Shown piece by piece: positions 1-10,887 of a DNA stretch of 64,000 nucleotides; within the stretch, counting starts at the first letter, position 1, and each line of letters opens with the position of its first letter. Both the position numbers and the translations under genes were made by a program. A model generated the notes under the pieces. That model saw nothing but the letters and a program-made list of their open reading frames with translations, was not told where the DNA came from and made no database searches. Source of the stretch: Prostheceraeus crozeri (taxonomy: Eukaryota; Platyhelminthes; Polycladida; Euryleptidae). The stretch covers positions 248,001 through 312,000 of the forward strand of contig CAJQUW010008995.1 of NCBI GenBank assembly GCA_907163375.1, written 5' to 3'.

Positions 1-910
1 CTCGGAAGCACATGGATCCACATAAACAAATAAGATTTTGTGATGTTTTAGGCTCTGTAACTTGCAAGACGACTGGAGATACAACTTAAGAATTGTAGTT
101 TTACTGATATTGGGTGACAATCTACATATAAAATATAATGAGAAGCTCGTACGTGAATTTAGGAAGAAAATGTCAGCAGCTCTCGGCCTATATGGTCTGG
201 AGATGACTGCCATCAATGCTGATGGTCACGGTGAGAAGAAGTCTCGAGAGGCAAGAAGATCAACTTTCCATTGAACGCGTAATTCAAATACAAGTCTAAA
301 TCATTGACAGCAAATTAAGGGTACCCAATCAGTAAATTTAGATCGTGAAGAGTGGAGCGCTGTAAATAAGATTTCCATTTGATGAATTTATCATTGGGAA
401 AAGTTAAGTTAAAGATGTGTACATTTCACTTGACTGGCTTGCAATCTGTCTCTGGCTCAATCTGCTCTCTGCCTTTGCAGTGTTCTCTAGCGTCAAATAG
501 CACTAAAAATTGGCAAAAAGAAAACGATTTTAAACATGAAGATGATATTAACTGCCTTGAACTCGACTTAATGTCATTTTGAAAGGTGTGTTGCACTATT
601 TAAGTTGACTAGCTGTTATTCGTTAAGAATTTCACTAATTTTTAGTTCCAGTCCAATACAGAATAAGAATAATGAACTGGAATGTGAAAGATCTGCTGTT
701 TTCCCATCTATTGAAAGTGGTATTATTTTAATGTCAAAATCGTTTTTTAGCATTTGACTGCAGTCTGACGCAAAGAAAAGGGTTTTTGATGCGAGCTACT
801 TCTGCAATGCGCAGAGAGACGAATATCTATGCCAGTTTCTATCATTGCATACAATGGCTTAAGTAGGATTATGTACAGAGTAAACCACACGCAAATGAGT
901 CTATCTGTGT
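1..910. other. unassigned AT-rich sequence
   Basis: Only short open frames without signal peptide, domain or splice context are seen here. No repeat relation to the rest of the window was noticed. Confidence 0.5.
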
Positions 911-911
911 G

Positions 912-956
912 GTTACAACTCTCGCGCTTCGCGCTCGTGTAATCGCTCGTAGTGTG
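912..956 (-). repeat. short GC-rich hairpin repeat (copy 1)
   Basis: A ~45-bp GC-rich island with the self-complementary core CGCGCTTCGCG followed by CTCGTGTAATCGCTCG. Nearly the same string recurs at 25030-25072. It abuts the outer end of a MITE-1 copy. The strand is nominal. It is too short to classify. Confidence 0.5.
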
Positions 957-962
957 ACCCAT

Positions 963-1783
963 ATGTAGAGTGTCGACCCCAAAAAGTATCTGTATACAGT
1001 AAAAATTTTCATATCAAAAGATCCAGTCTCTTATGGAGATTACGTTCCTGTGGTCTGAAACATTATTTGAGCAGCTTTTAAAAAACTAAATTTTTGTATA
1101 TTTATATACTACCGACATGGAGCCCCTTTACAAGTAGTTTGAAACAAGTTGGATATCAAAAGGAATGAATATCTGCTAACAAGCATCTTATTTAAGCGGA
1201 AATTAAGCTAACGATCTAGGAAGTTTCATGAGCTGCATTATAATGCAAGTTCCTGCAAGTCGTCAAGGAAAAGTTGAGATATCATTGTGCTTCTTAACTG
1301 AGATGTTATGTTTTTAATTCAATTTTCAGCGGCATGATTTTATGATTCACAAGGCGTCATTTCTTGTATCTGAATAGTGATATGGACTCATTAACATCTT
1401 TTAAAGTTAATTATGATAAGTTTCATTGATTATGATGTTTCGCTCTTTCAGTGGCAGTTTGTGAGATGATCTCGCCTAGGAAAATAATCTTATTATAATA
1501 AAGCTGAGCCTTTAGTAATGGTAACCCATCGAATTGCTAATTTAACAAACTATATTCCCTCTCCAATTGTCATGACATGTGAAATACCATTCACTATTTT
1601 GTGGTGATATCATGATCAATCAAATTCGTGCTAATTTCTCCAAAAGTGTAAAAATGTGCATGTCTCACAGGTGGTGACAATACCAAACTGTGTTCACTTC
1701 GAGTTCATTTAATGAAATCGAAACTGTATTCACATTGGGGATTTAATAAATGCTGAGTTGCTGCTTAATATACTTACTCTATA
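963..1783 (+). mobile_element. MITE-1 copy, L-to-R orientation
   Basis: A non-autonomous DNA element, named MITE-1 here. Its L end reads TAGAGTGTCGAC followed by AGTATCTGTATACAG. Its R end reads TGCTGAGTT...TACTTACTCTAT. Other copies lie at 9290-10087 (+) and 58215-59022 (-), with fragments at 7162, 21847, 28782, 31262 and 17800. Comparing copies gives a terminal inverted repeat (TIR) close to CATAGAGTAAGNATATA then GGTAGAGT, and a length near 800 bp. No coding capacity is seen. The superfamily is unresolved; flanks of the 58-kb copy weakly suggest an 8-bp duplication. Confidence 0.75.
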
Positions 1784-2230
1784 TCACAAACCTCCTGCCA
1801 CCGAAAGAACAAAATATGATAATCGAAGACAATGATCATAATTAACTTTTGAAGATGTAAATGAGTCCTCAGTGTTGTCCAGATTCCAGGAGTGAAACAT
1901 AAATCTAGTGAATAATAAATTCATGTCGATGAAGATTAAATTACAAACTTGAAACTTTTCCATGAAGACTTGCATTATAATGTGGTTCATGAAATTTCTT
2001 TTCATGATCAGGTCAATTTCTGTCGAATCAAGACATCTGTTAGTTAATTTCCATTCATTTTAATATCTAATAACTTTCATGCTTGTTATATAGGGGCACC
2101 AATTGCTTTTGTATATAAACACAGGAATAATTTTCAAAATTTTAGCTTCTCAAAAATATATCAAATATTTTTTTGGAGCGCAGGAACGCAATCTACGCAA
2201 AAAAACTGAAGCTTTATGTAAAATTTTTAA
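1784..2230 (-). mobile_element. MITE-1 partial copy, inverted to the preceding one
   Basis: The sequence matches the L-proximal half of MITE-1 in reverse orientation, so this and the preceding copy form an imperfect palindrome with both L ends outward. Same-geometry pairs occur at 17800-18445 and at 28782/31701. Confidence 0.65.
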
Positions 2231-2252
2231 TGTATGCCGACTGTCGGCATAC
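2231..2252. repeat. small perfect hairpin
   Basis: TGTATGCCGA and TCGGCATACA form a 10-bp stem with a 2-3 base loop, at the decayed L end of the MITE-1 copy and next to the TA-flanked MITE. Confidence 0.6.
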
Positions 2253-2259
2253 AAACGTA

Positions 2260-2847
2260 GGGGAAGTCGGGGGTACGATGAGACATTTTTCTTTTTTGCC
2301 GTCTAACTCGTGAAAAAATAAAGTTAGACAATCGGTCTTTTATACTTAGTAGCTCCTTTTGATCAAGATCAATATACAACAAATGAATTTTATTGAAAAT
2401 ACATTACTCGTTCTAAATTTTGAAATTATTGAAACAAGTGAATTGTTTCATCATGCCCTTATAGTCGGGCAAGATGAAACAGGGTTGGTGCACTACTCGT
2501 TAAAAACGATGCTGTAAATAAATGCTGGGATACGACTATAGGACAGGCGCATATAATGAAGCTTATAAAGGGGTAAAAGAAATCACAGGAGTCATAATCT
2601 TTTCATCAACTTTAAGTTAGCCAGCACAGTTCGTCACTCACCTCAATTGTAGCAGAATTCAGGTCAAAATGAAGTTTCCCTTATCTGCGTCAAGTATATT
2701 CACGCACCGATGATGACAAATAGCGAGGTCTCCCCTTTCAGTGATGCGATTGGACAGACAAGCTTAGTCAAAACGTCAATGTATCCGATCACAGAGAACT
2801 GCGCCTGTTTCATCTTATACAATGTTTCATCGTACCCCGGCTTCCCC
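2260..2847. mobile_element. TA-flanked MITE, about 588 bp
   Basis: TIRs of about 27 bp begin GGGGAAGTCGGGGGTACGAT at the left; the right end reads GGGGAAGCCGGGGTACGAT on the other strand. TA dinucleotides flank both ends (2258-2259 and 2848-2849), as expected for Tc1/mariner-type insertion. An internal imperfect hairpin lies at about 2444-2480 (GTTTCATC / GATGAAAC). No transposase is encoded. Confidence 0.7.
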
Positions 2848-2849
2848 TA

Positions 2850-3132
2850 TACCTATTTTGGCCCTATTTTTAAAGAGTTCGAGATCAGTGAAAATCCAAC
2901 CAATTTTTAAACCCCAGAGTGTGGACATCATTTTAGCGGCTATTAGAAGATCATACATATGTTGACTCTATATAGATATCTAGTGATAAATCCATCACTG
3001 AAAAATCAAATTTACAGCTCAAAATCATTTTCAGTGTATTGTACCATCATCTATTAAAAGTGAACGCAACCAAAAAGTACTATTTACATCAAATTATATA
3101 AATAAGGACATGCTGAGTCAAAGAAAGTAAAT
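2850..3132. other. spacer, nothing recognised
   Basis: No coding or repeat signal is seen between the MITE and the Tc1/mariner relic. Confidence 0.4.
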
Positions 3133-3660
3133 TAAACATTCCTACTATAGTCATCACGATTAATGTGACCTCCATTCCTCACTACAATATTTTCTACATC
3201 TTTTCGTGATGGGCATGTCCGTCGACTCACACTTCGCCAAATGCTTTGGATTTCTGCTTTCAATGACGACAAATCATTGAATTCTCGGTGAGACAATCTC
3301 TCTTTGATGAGTCCCCAAACATTTTCAATAGGCCAGCAGTCATCAAACTTCGCGGACTGAATGTCGATTGGAATTCGATAATCAAATAGTAGATCAACTT
3401 GTTCTAGTATTTACCTTGTTCGGTGGATTGAGGCACCATCATCTTGCCTAATGCAATTGCCACGGGATAGCGGCGCGCTGTCGCTGGACAGATCACTTCA
3501 CGCAGACGAATTTCGCATCGAGGTCAAGTCATTGTTCTGCGTTCACCGCTTCGGAAGTGAAAGCGATGCTCCAACCACTCTTCCACAAAGATCTATCCAT
3601 TCACTGGTATCAAACCATTCCGGGAAATGGCTCCCACTGCAGCCACCACATTTTTCAGCT
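3133..3660 (-). pseudogene. Tc1/mariner-like transposase relic, C-terminal half
   Basis: Read on the minus strand, the last ~90 codons (about 3411 down to the stop at 3133-3135) are open and contain FDDCWPIENVWGLIKERL, the C-terminal signature of Tc1/mariner transposases in which the E of PIEN is the third catalytic residue. Upstream, in another frame, is IRQDDGASIHRT, the second catalytic Asp block (QDnAxxHR type), and before that a weak match to the strand preceding it. At least two frame changes and one in-frame stop separate these blocks, and the helix-turn-helix N-terminus is missing. This is a different Tc1 lineage from the intact gene immediately downstream, on the same strand. It is a dead DNA transposon. 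Confidence 0.8.
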
Positions 3661-3779
3661 ATATACTCATTGACAAAATTTTTGAAACATTTACTTCTTT
3701 AACTTCCTTCATTTTTGACTGGTATATATACATGTATGTATGATACCTTGATAATTTAGTCGCAATCTCCACCAAGTCG

Positions 3780-4829
3780 CTAGCACAGAAAAACAACGCA
3801 TGTAGCAGATTCAACTTTAATAGCGCGTGTGACCCCTCTAGCTCCAATACATTCAGTAATCCGAGATGGCATGGATTCACAAAGTTTCTGAATGAAGGAT
3901 GTTTCAAGGAGAAGCCACTGCTCTGTCAGTTTTTCAGAGAGAATCTTTAGGGACACTGGTGGAAGTGAATAGCGGTCTCTCACTCGCCGCCCAAGCTCGC
4001 CGCAGACTTGTTCAATGAGTGACAAGTCAGGTGAGCTTGCAGGCCAGTCAAGGGTTTGAATGTTCAATCTCCTAACAGTGGCAATGACAGCCGAGGAGCG
4101 ATGTGGTCTTGCGTTGTCGTCTTGGAAGACGAGATCCTCCACCCTGACCACTGGGGCAACAACAGGAAGCACAATTTCATTAAGATACCTCTCTCCAGTC
4201 AACGTGCCTTTGATGATGACTGCTGTCGTTCGTCCGCTATGCCAAATGCCACCCCACAGCATAACACTTCCACCACCATATCTGTCGTGTTCTTTAATAC
4301 AGCATGGGGCAAAACGTTCACCTGGAAGACGATGCACTCTGACAAGACCGTCATTGAAATCCAGAGTGAATCTCGATTCATCGGTCCACAAGACATTCTG
4401 CCAGTGATGGTCATTCCATGAGCGATGGGCATCACACCAGGCAACTCGTCTTCTGTGGTGCTCAAAACTCAATGGAATTAGGACAGTTGGTCGTCGCGAT
4501 TGAATTCCAGCTTCTCGCAATCTTCGGTAAGCCGTTCGAACGCTACAATCTATATTTGAGGCACTCTTCCAGTGTACGACTAGCTTTGGGACTGATACAA
4601 ATCTATTCCTCTTTGCAGCTAAAACTAGACGTGCGTCTGTCTTTCCTGCAGACTTTCTTGGTCGACCAGATGCCTTCTTTTTTTTAACATCTCCTTCTAC
4701 TTTCCATCGACACCACCACCTCCAAACAACGACTCTCGATAGTTCCAGCTCTTCGGCAACACTCGCACAACTTCTACCACAACGAATCATTCCAATAGCC
4801 ATACCTCTGGTAAACTGATTGTGTGCCAT
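3780..4829 (-). CDS. Tc1-type transposase, DD34E, apparently intact
   Basis: A 349-residue single-exon frame, the usual length of a Tc1 transposase, which cuts and pastes its own DNA at TA sites in the nucleus. Residues 1-50 look like the first helix-turn-helix, GRPRKS at 55-60 is the GRPR-like hook between the two DNA-binding helices, and residues ~75-110 form the second HTH. The catalytic triad is visible: D150 in LWTDESRF, D238 in FQDDNARPH and E273 in SPDLSLIE, with 34 residues between D238 and E273. The usual NP before IE is SL here. There is no stop or frameshift over the full length. I could not identify the terminal repeats, and a minus-strand frame at 4787-5014 overlaps the 5' end without clear meaning. 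It lies directly behind an older Tc1/mariner relic. It may be recently active or only young. Confidence 0.93.
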   Translation of the reverse strand: MAHNQFTRGMAIGMIRCGRSCASVAEELELSRVVVWRWWCRWKVEGDVKKKKASGRPRKSAGKTDARLVLAAKRNRFVSVPKLVVHWKSASNIDCSVRTAYRRLREAGIQSRRPTVLIPLSFEHHRRRVAWCDAHRSWNDHHWQNVLWTDESRFTLDFNDGLVRVHRLPGERFAPCCIKEHDRYGGGSVMLWGGIWHSGRTTAVIIKGTLTGERYLNEIVLPVVAPVVRVEDLVFQDDNARPHRSSAVIATVRRLNIQTLDWPASSPDLSLIEQVCGELGRRVRDRYSLPPVSLKILSEKLTEQWLLLETSFIQKLCESMPSRITECIGARGVTRAIKVESATCVVFLC

Positions 4830-5513
4830 TTTATTTTACAAAAGCTGGATTTCAGTTCACGTATATGTTCAATTTGTAAAAGCAATTGTGACAGTTGTAT
4901 CGATATCAAAATTTGAAATTTGACCACCATAGATCTTTCTCCATTCTCTAATGTGTTGAATGGTAATACATAGAAAGCGAGATATTGCATCATGCCTGAG
5001 AAAAAATGAAACAAACTTCAATTCAAGCCAATGATAGCTTGTTTCATTAATTATGTTAATTAGTATATATCGCCGGACCTCTCAGTGCGCAGTCTACCAG
5101 ACTGTTAGTGACTTCGCTCAGCCACTCCTGATGTGCGAATACTTTCCAGAGCTCGCAAAACAACCTTTTTGATGGAGTTAAAACCAATGCACTAATTTCA
5201 GAGTGCTAACTTTCTTTTAAGTATTTAGCTACTTTACAGCCACTCCAGCCACCATGAAGACCATTTAGCTCCCCAAATGACTTCCACAGGAAATCTCTTG
5301 TAGACACAGACAGCTTCATCTTAGCATAAATCCACAGATCAACTGCTCAAACTATTGCATACATCATGTATAAACATGTAAAACTAGGAACCCTTTTCAA
5401 ATTCAAAACCGTTGGATATCGTGAAAGCTAACATATCTATGTCGTTTTGACAACCACAGAGTTGCTGGGGTTTAAAATGACAGATCTCATTTAAAAATTG
5501 GTTGCATTTTCAC
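4830..5513. other. 5' flank of the Tc1 gene, unassigned
   Basis: Probably contains the Tc1 5' terminal region and ordinary intergenic DNA. A minus-strand stretch around 4915-5000 reads HDAISRF then REWRKIYGG, faintly like an HTH; it could be the detached N-terminus of the neighbouring relic, but this is weak. Confidence 0.35.
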
Positions 5514-6455
5514 TGATCTACAGCACTTTACAAAATGCGGAAATTTAATATGACTCACCCAGTACAACTTGAAACTAACATTTGATGCGAGATTCTCGTA
5601 TGTTTACAGAGATCTGGCATGTTTTTTTATACGAAACCTCACTTACTTTCGTATCTGATTGGCATGTAGCGATACGAACTATTCCATCTGTGATTGGCTG
5701 TTTTACGTATGCTTTATATACAAGACCCGATGCAAATTGGTTCTCATTCGTATGTGCTAAGGATGAAGAGCTTTAAGTCACCTAGCAAAAGTAATATGTA
5801 CATGTACATATTACATACTACTGTCAAATAACTTTTTTCAGTAATACCAGTCGTGAACATTTCTTTTTGATATTGTGGTACTAAACTAGATTAGATTTAT
5901 TGAGAATTTTATGGTGTATGTCGTCGTTGCTATTTGCCTAGCAACATTAACAGGACGCATAGTTAGTTCTACTTAATTAACGAAGTTGACTAACATCAAT
6001 TCATTCATACGATATGTTTTATGCAACCATGTTGACTTATATATCTGAAACATAACTATTTTTGCGTTCATGAATTATAATGTACTTTTATTTCGGATTC
6101 ATAATATGCTTAGTTCCAAAATTACGTAGTGCATAATTGTTGATGGTTGAATACGTATTGATTGTTTATGAAATGCCTTAAACTTACATGTATTAAAATC
6201 AAATTCAGTATTGTAAGTTTGACTGTTGAATGTCATTATCTCACTACTTACAAACCAGTAGTAACATTAGTGTGATCTTTATTTTCAAAAGGCCTTAACA
6301 TTTCCTTTAACATTGTGCTGGTATGGCTTCAGTATGTAAAGCATACCACACTTGAAATAACATACGAAAAGCATACAAATAGGTACAGAAATATACCAAA
6401 AAATATTTTGATATACATCCTTCGTATGTGATTGATTGGTATTGAGCGATTTACA
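5514..6455 (+). repeat. interspersed repeat M, copy 1 (~940 bp)
   Basis: The region is colinear, in reverse orientation, with 45601-46566. Both copies are dotted with TTCGTATG/CATACGAA motifs in both orientations (for example near 5597, 5625, 5660, 5748, 6366 and 6421). No protein-coding potential is seen. The copy ends about 155 bp upstream of the splice acceptor of the Cys-rich exon, so it may sit in that gene's intron or promoter. It is likely a non-autonomous DNA element; TIRs were not resolved. Confidence 0.7.
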
Positions 6456-6611
6456 AAGTACTTTTGTAGAAAATGAGGGAAGAGTCCTCATTACCCAATC
6501 TTATCTACGTTTGATGTAAATTAGATGGACGTTATTTAAGTGTCACTCTAATGAAAATTATGTCAGTATGAAAGCTAATTCACCGGGTTCGTCGTTGTTT
6601 TCTCTTTGCAG

Positions 6612-6986
6612 GTTTTACTTTTCTTCTCAGTTGCAGCGCTGATGGCTGCTTGTATTTCTGTTGCCAGTACCAAGGCAAATGCAACCAAAGTTGATGAAAA
6701 AGATCATCAAAATATTACAAAAGCAGAGGCTGCTACTAAAATGAATAAAAAAGATCATGAAAGCATTGGAAAAATGTATGCAGATTGCCTTAAGAAATGT
6801 AAGAAGGATAGAAAATGCATAACTGGTTGCAGAGAGGATGCTGTGGCCGCTATGTGTGGTTTGAAAAAGTCGGCGTGCAAGAAAGACAAGACAACATGCG
6901 AAGAAGAGGCAGAAGCTTGCATCCGTTATGTCGCCGGAGACGAACCAAACGAGGCCACAGAAGAATTCTACATGTACTACGAGTAG
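6612..6986 (+). CDS. terminal exon of a small secreted Cys-rich protein
   Basis: A strong 3' splice site (TTTTCTCTTTGCAG, ending at 6611) opens the frame in phase 0 at GTT. The exon starts inside a hydrophobic signal-peptide core (VLLFFSVAALMAACISVAS), so the initiator Met is probably in an unseen upstream exon; ATG 6642 is in frame but would discard half the signal. The mature part is Lys-rich with an N-glycosylation motif (NIT), two similar KDHQNI/KDHESI segments, then eight cysteines spaced C-x3-C-x5-C-x3-C-x8-C-x6-C-x6-C-x6-C, and an acidic tail ending at TAG 6984-6986. The CxxxC pairs suggest a disulfide-stapled helical hairpin. I do not recognise the family; a secreted peptide or host-defence/toxin-like scaffold is possible but not shown. 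Confidence 0.75.
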   Translation, partial: VLLFFSVAALMAACISVASTKANATKVDEKDHQNITKAEAATKMNKKDHESIGKMYADCLKKCKKDRKCITGCREDAVAAMCGLKKSACKKDKTTCEEEAEACIRYVAGDEPNEATEEFYMYYE

Positions 6987-7074
6987 GTACCTATACGCCG
7001 CAAGAGAAATGTATAGTTGATCGGATGGCTGTGCTGAATGTTTCAGAACAGATTTGACTTATCCGTTTCAAATT

Positions 7075-7080
7075 AATAAA
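7075..7080 (+). promoter_or_regulatory. poly(A) signal AATAAA
   Basis: Canonical hexamer 89 bases after the stop codon of the Cys-rich exon, followed within 30 bases by a T/G-rich stretch, fitting a short 3' UTR. Confidence 0.7.
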
Positions 7081-7161
7081 TGAATCATCTAATAATTTGT
7101 CAGCGGTTTTTATTTCGTTTTTAGGCGGGAGGGACACGCGATAAGCCATGAGCTGCAAGCT

Positions 7162-7220
7162 CATAGAGTAGGGATATTTATGTAGAGTGTCGACTCAAAA
7201 AGTATCTGTATACAATGAAA
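7162..7220 (+). mobile_element. MITE-1 L-end fragment
   Basis: Fifty-nine bases matching the outer L end (CATAGAGTA ... GTAGAGTGTCGACTC ... GTATCTGTATACA). It stops abruptly where the hAT relic starts. Confidence 0.7.
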
Positions 7221-7601
7221 GTTAATCGTGTGTGATGGCTCCTCTAAAGCGGATATTAAAATCGAAAGTGTACTCATATTTTTTGGAGAAGGATGGCGAT
7301 TTTCGTGCCAGGTAGAGACTGGAGAAAAACCGTGTGAAGCACACATCAACAAGATGAGAGGAGCCGAGTCGCATGCATCCAACTTAAAGCGACATTCGAT
7401 AAACTTTCATCGAAAATGATTGGTAATTGATGCAGCGAGGATCACTAAAGATAGGTTCAGCTAAGCCTATAATGATCTATGATGTAGCTTACCGGTTTAT
7501 TTTTCAAAAAACAAGGCTTTATATATTGGCCACCCGGAGTCGGAGTCGGAGTCCTATCAAAAACCGGAGTCCTATAAAAATGATAGGACTTCGCATCCCT
7601 G
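7221..7601 (+). mobile_element. hAT relic with BED zinc-finger exon, left end missing
   Basis: A colinear relative of 39620-40068. Frame 7228-7419 carries a BED-type finger: C-x8-C in CQVETGEKPC, then SNLKRH with H-x4-H, which in hAT transposases binds the element ends. The element finishes with GGAGTCGGAGTCC repeats and the hAT terminus CGCATCCCTG. The left TIR is gone, replaced by the MITE-1 fragment. Confidence 0.75.
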
Positions 7602-9289
7602 CTATGAAGTAGATTCTTCATGTTGTTTCATTCCTCATGAAGTGACTTTTTCAATGTTAGAAGATTAAAAGTTTCAATGAATCAACGATTGAAAATTGTC
7701 AATAATAATTTTCATAGAGATAGAAGTATTTTGTCGTTATCATTTTTATTGCCAGGGCCTCGCTTGCTCTATGTGACATACTGCAAGAATTATCAATATA
7801 ATACTTGGTGCAGCAGACAACACATAAATATCGTTCACACTACGTTGAAATCACACCGAACATTTACACGGATAATGAAGACAATAGATAATAGATACAT
7901 GCAAATCAGCGGCCAACAGAGCAATTGTCGCGATCCAAACAGATACAAGTCAGAACATCAGATTATACAGCAAATCAGAAAATTTCATTACAAATAAATG
8001 CACAAAAATAAAGTAAAATAATATAAATAAGTGCATCAATAAGTCGAGAAAGAACCAAAATCAATATAAAACCAAAAAGGCTATATATGTACAATGATAT
8101 GATGCACACAAAAGTAATGAAGTAAGTAGTATTTCAACTAAATATAAATGATAAAAACTCAGCAATAAAATAAATAAATAAATAAAAAATAAAAATAGAT
8201 AAGTAATACTGAAACAAATAAGAAGTAAAGTAATGGTGAATGTTAGAAAGTTAAAGAAAAATAGTAAAATTAATAATACTGTTAACATGCAGGACGGAAC
8301 ACAAGAAAACGAAAGTAGAACTATAACTCAAGAACGTTACAACAACCGAAATATGAATAATCTATCTTCTTGTACACACAAATCAGGCTTTTGAAAACGG
8401 ATGGTAACGCTCTCTGCTATCTTCAAGTGAATGTTACTTTGAAAAGAATTAAAAACCTTTAAATCCACAATCCTCAGTATTTAGCAAATCGGGTTTTCGC
8501 TCACAAGTCATTAAATGCTAGATACAGTAATTTCCTAGTGATGTTCATTCGATTCTAAGTAATACTGTACAGCTGCAGTTCTCACGGCGTGCGGAAATTA
8601 AATTTTGAGTGGTGAAAGTAAAGAAATGGAGATAGACTCTAATTTTGTTGAATACCGCGGATTGTCTTTTTTTGTCGGGAAATACCTCATAAGACGCGAT
8701 AAAACTTTTAACTTCATCGCTCGACTTCAGCCACAACGAGTTTCTGCAGGGAAAGAGACTTTCACACAATGATGAACATCCTATGCCTACTGCGAATCTG
8801 CACGTCTGTGGAGTTCTAGTGAGTTCCTCTCCTTGTCAGACAGGATCAAAGAAAAACACGTATGTTAATTCAACGGGATACACATTACAGCTTTTTGGTT
8901 AAAATCAAATTTTAACCGTGTGTTTAAGTGTGGATAGAGTGGGCGGCACTGTTGGTGTTAGCCGACAGAAGGAAGCTTGCCAAGTCTGAATGTGTTTAGC
9001 TTCATAGATGAAGGCACATGAACATGATAGGAAATGACCTGACGACATGCGTTGCTAAGAATTATGTTTTTAGACTAAGTACTCTTCATTTGACAAACGA
9101 AGGCAAAAAGAATTTCATTTTAAACAAAAACTCCAATCTGCACCTAATTTGATTAACTTGTGCTTTTTCTTTGATCGTGTCTGACAAGATAGATCTCGGC
9201 AGACACAAATTCGTACTCAAAAAAGTCAAGTCAAATCAAATATGGATAAATTTAAAAGAAAAAGGCTGACAGTGACGGCTTCTAGGCCT
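7602..9289. other. unassigned; A-rich strand asymmetry at 7980-8290
   Basis: No gene is recognised. Positions about 7980-8290 are strongly A-rich on the + strand, including an AAAT microsatellite near 8168-8195. The longest frame (7677-7997, 106 aa) has no recognisable domain. Confidence 0.4.
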
Positions 9290-10087
9290 ATGTACAATTT
9301 AAAAGGATCTGTATACAGCGAAACTTTTATATGAAGAGATTCAGTTTTTTTGCGGAGATTACGTTCACGTGGTCCAAAAAAATATTTTGTCGGTTTTAAA
9401 ACAGCTAAATTTTTGAAGATTTATATACTACCGACACCAAGCTACTTTACAAGTAGCATGAAGCAAATTGGATATCAAAAGGAATGAATATTTGCTGACA
9501 AGCATCTTCACTAAGCGGATATTTCATGAACCGCATTATAATGGAAGTCTTCATGAAAAAGTCGAGATCTAATTGTGCGTTCTTGGCTGAAATTTCAAGT
9601 TTCTAATTCAATTTTCATCGGCATGATTTTATGATTCACTAAACTTAAGTTTTATTTCTTGAATCTGAATATTGATGTGGGCCCATTTACATCTTTTGAA
9701 GTTAATTTGAAATCATTGTATTTGATTATGCGATTTTGCTATACCAAAGGCAGGTTGGTTATGATGTGATGACGCTTAAGAAATACTCTTTAGATTAAGC
9801 ATGGAAGCAATAGTAACTCATGGAATTGCTAATTTAAAAAATATTGCCTATCCAAGGCTGTCATGACACGGAGGATCTGTAAAATAATATTATTCCTTTT
9901 GCATTACTATCATGATCAGTCAATTTCGTGGTAATTTCTTCAAAACTGGAAATACTTGCATATCTCACATTTAGTAACAATCCAAGTATGTTCACCTCGA
10001 TTTCATTTAATAAAATCGAAACTGTATAGACATTGGGGATTTCATAAAATGCTGAGTTACCACTCTACCTAATATACTTACTCTATG
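9290..10087 (+). mobile_element. MITE-1 near-complete copy
   Basis: Full-length MITE-1 in L-to-R orientation. The L tip is eroded (homology clear from GGATCTGTATACAG). The R tip is complete, reading GAGTTACCACTCTACCTA then TATACTTACTCTATG. It ends 187 bp upstream of the Ig-domain exon start codon. Confidence 0.75.
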
Positions 10088-10273
10088 GGTGTACATCATT
10101 CTGTGAAAGTCTCATTTTCGGCCTCCCGTTCCCTGCAGAACCTCGTTCTGGCTGCCGGACTATAATCTTATCTTCAAATCCTCCAATGAGACTTCCACGT
10201 TCGCTGATGACAGTGGGGATTGAGATAACTCGCGAGATAGACTTTAATTCTGCACATTTTCATCGCAGACGCT

Positions 10274-10586
10274 ATGATCGCAGCTGTTCGCTTCGCCATC
10301 ATCATTTTTGTGACTTGGTCGTGGATTACTCAATGCCACACTGAGAGCTCACTGCCTCAAATAGTCCGCGCAAAAGTAGGTCAGACGGTTGCATTGAAAT
10401 GCCCTGAATCTAAAACACCGAAAAGTTGGGACAGAATTACGTGGGAGAATGATAAGGGCGCGTTTCTGGCAAAGGGGATGCAATATTTCATCAAGAATAT
10501 AAAGATGGAGGATGCAGGAATATTCGTCTGTCGGAAACTGCGATTTCAAGAGATGGAAATATCCAAGATCGACGTGAAAGTGTCAG
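10274..10586 (+). CDS. signal peptide plus Ig-domain exon
   Basis: ATG 10274 opens a hydrophobic leader (AAVRFAIIIFVTWSWI, cleavage near C21-H22), followed by one Ig fold at about residues 30-104. It shows GQTVALKC with C43, the core Trp in RITWEND (W57), and KMEDAGIFVC with C86, the variant of the D-x-G-x-Y-x-C motif. The frame runs into a canonical phase-1 donor (tcaG|GTGAGG at 10586/10587), typical of Ig exons, so the protein continues in a later exon. The few codons after the donor are intronic. TTTTCATCGCAG just upstream could be a splice acceptor or simply 5' UTR. Expected at the cell surface or secreted. No specific family is recognised and no obvious second Ig exon lies nearby. Confidence 0.8.
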
Positions 10587-10656
10587 GTGAGGGAGCATGA
10601 TGTAGAATAGTTATTTACGCAACTAGTGCATGATTGCTTCTTTATAGCAATCCACA

Positions 10657-10712
10657 AGTTAGATGTCTTAAATGCCCGAGCCCTTAGGGTGAGGGACACT
10701 TAAATATCTAAC
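10657..10712. repeat. hairpin with GC-rich loop (h8)
   Basis: GTTAGATGTCTTAAATG pairs imperfectly with CACTTAAATATCTAAC around the loop CCCGAGCCCTTAGGGTGAGG. A close relative of one arm plus loop occurs inverted at 34550-34592. It would sit in the intron after the Ig exon. Confidence 0.65.
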
Positions 10713-10887
10713 GAGTTCAAATGCTATGATGAAGCAATGATGCACTAATTGGGGAGAGAATTATATTTGGCGACGTGCTATGATGACCAAGAGTAATTGA
10801 ATAGAAATTTAGCCTGATCAATCATGTAAATATCTATTCTCAGATCTAATACAAAGCCTAAGCCAGTCAAAGCTCGCCCATAATGAA

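Noticed and set aside
4056-4421. Two long + strand frames (121 and 115 codons)
   Set aside because: They lie antisense to the intact Tc1 transposase and have no domain of their own.
7980-8290. LINE or processed-gene poly(A) tail
   Set aside because: A-rich but interspersed with other bases over 300 bp, with no coding sequence before it; low-complexity DNA is the simpler reading.
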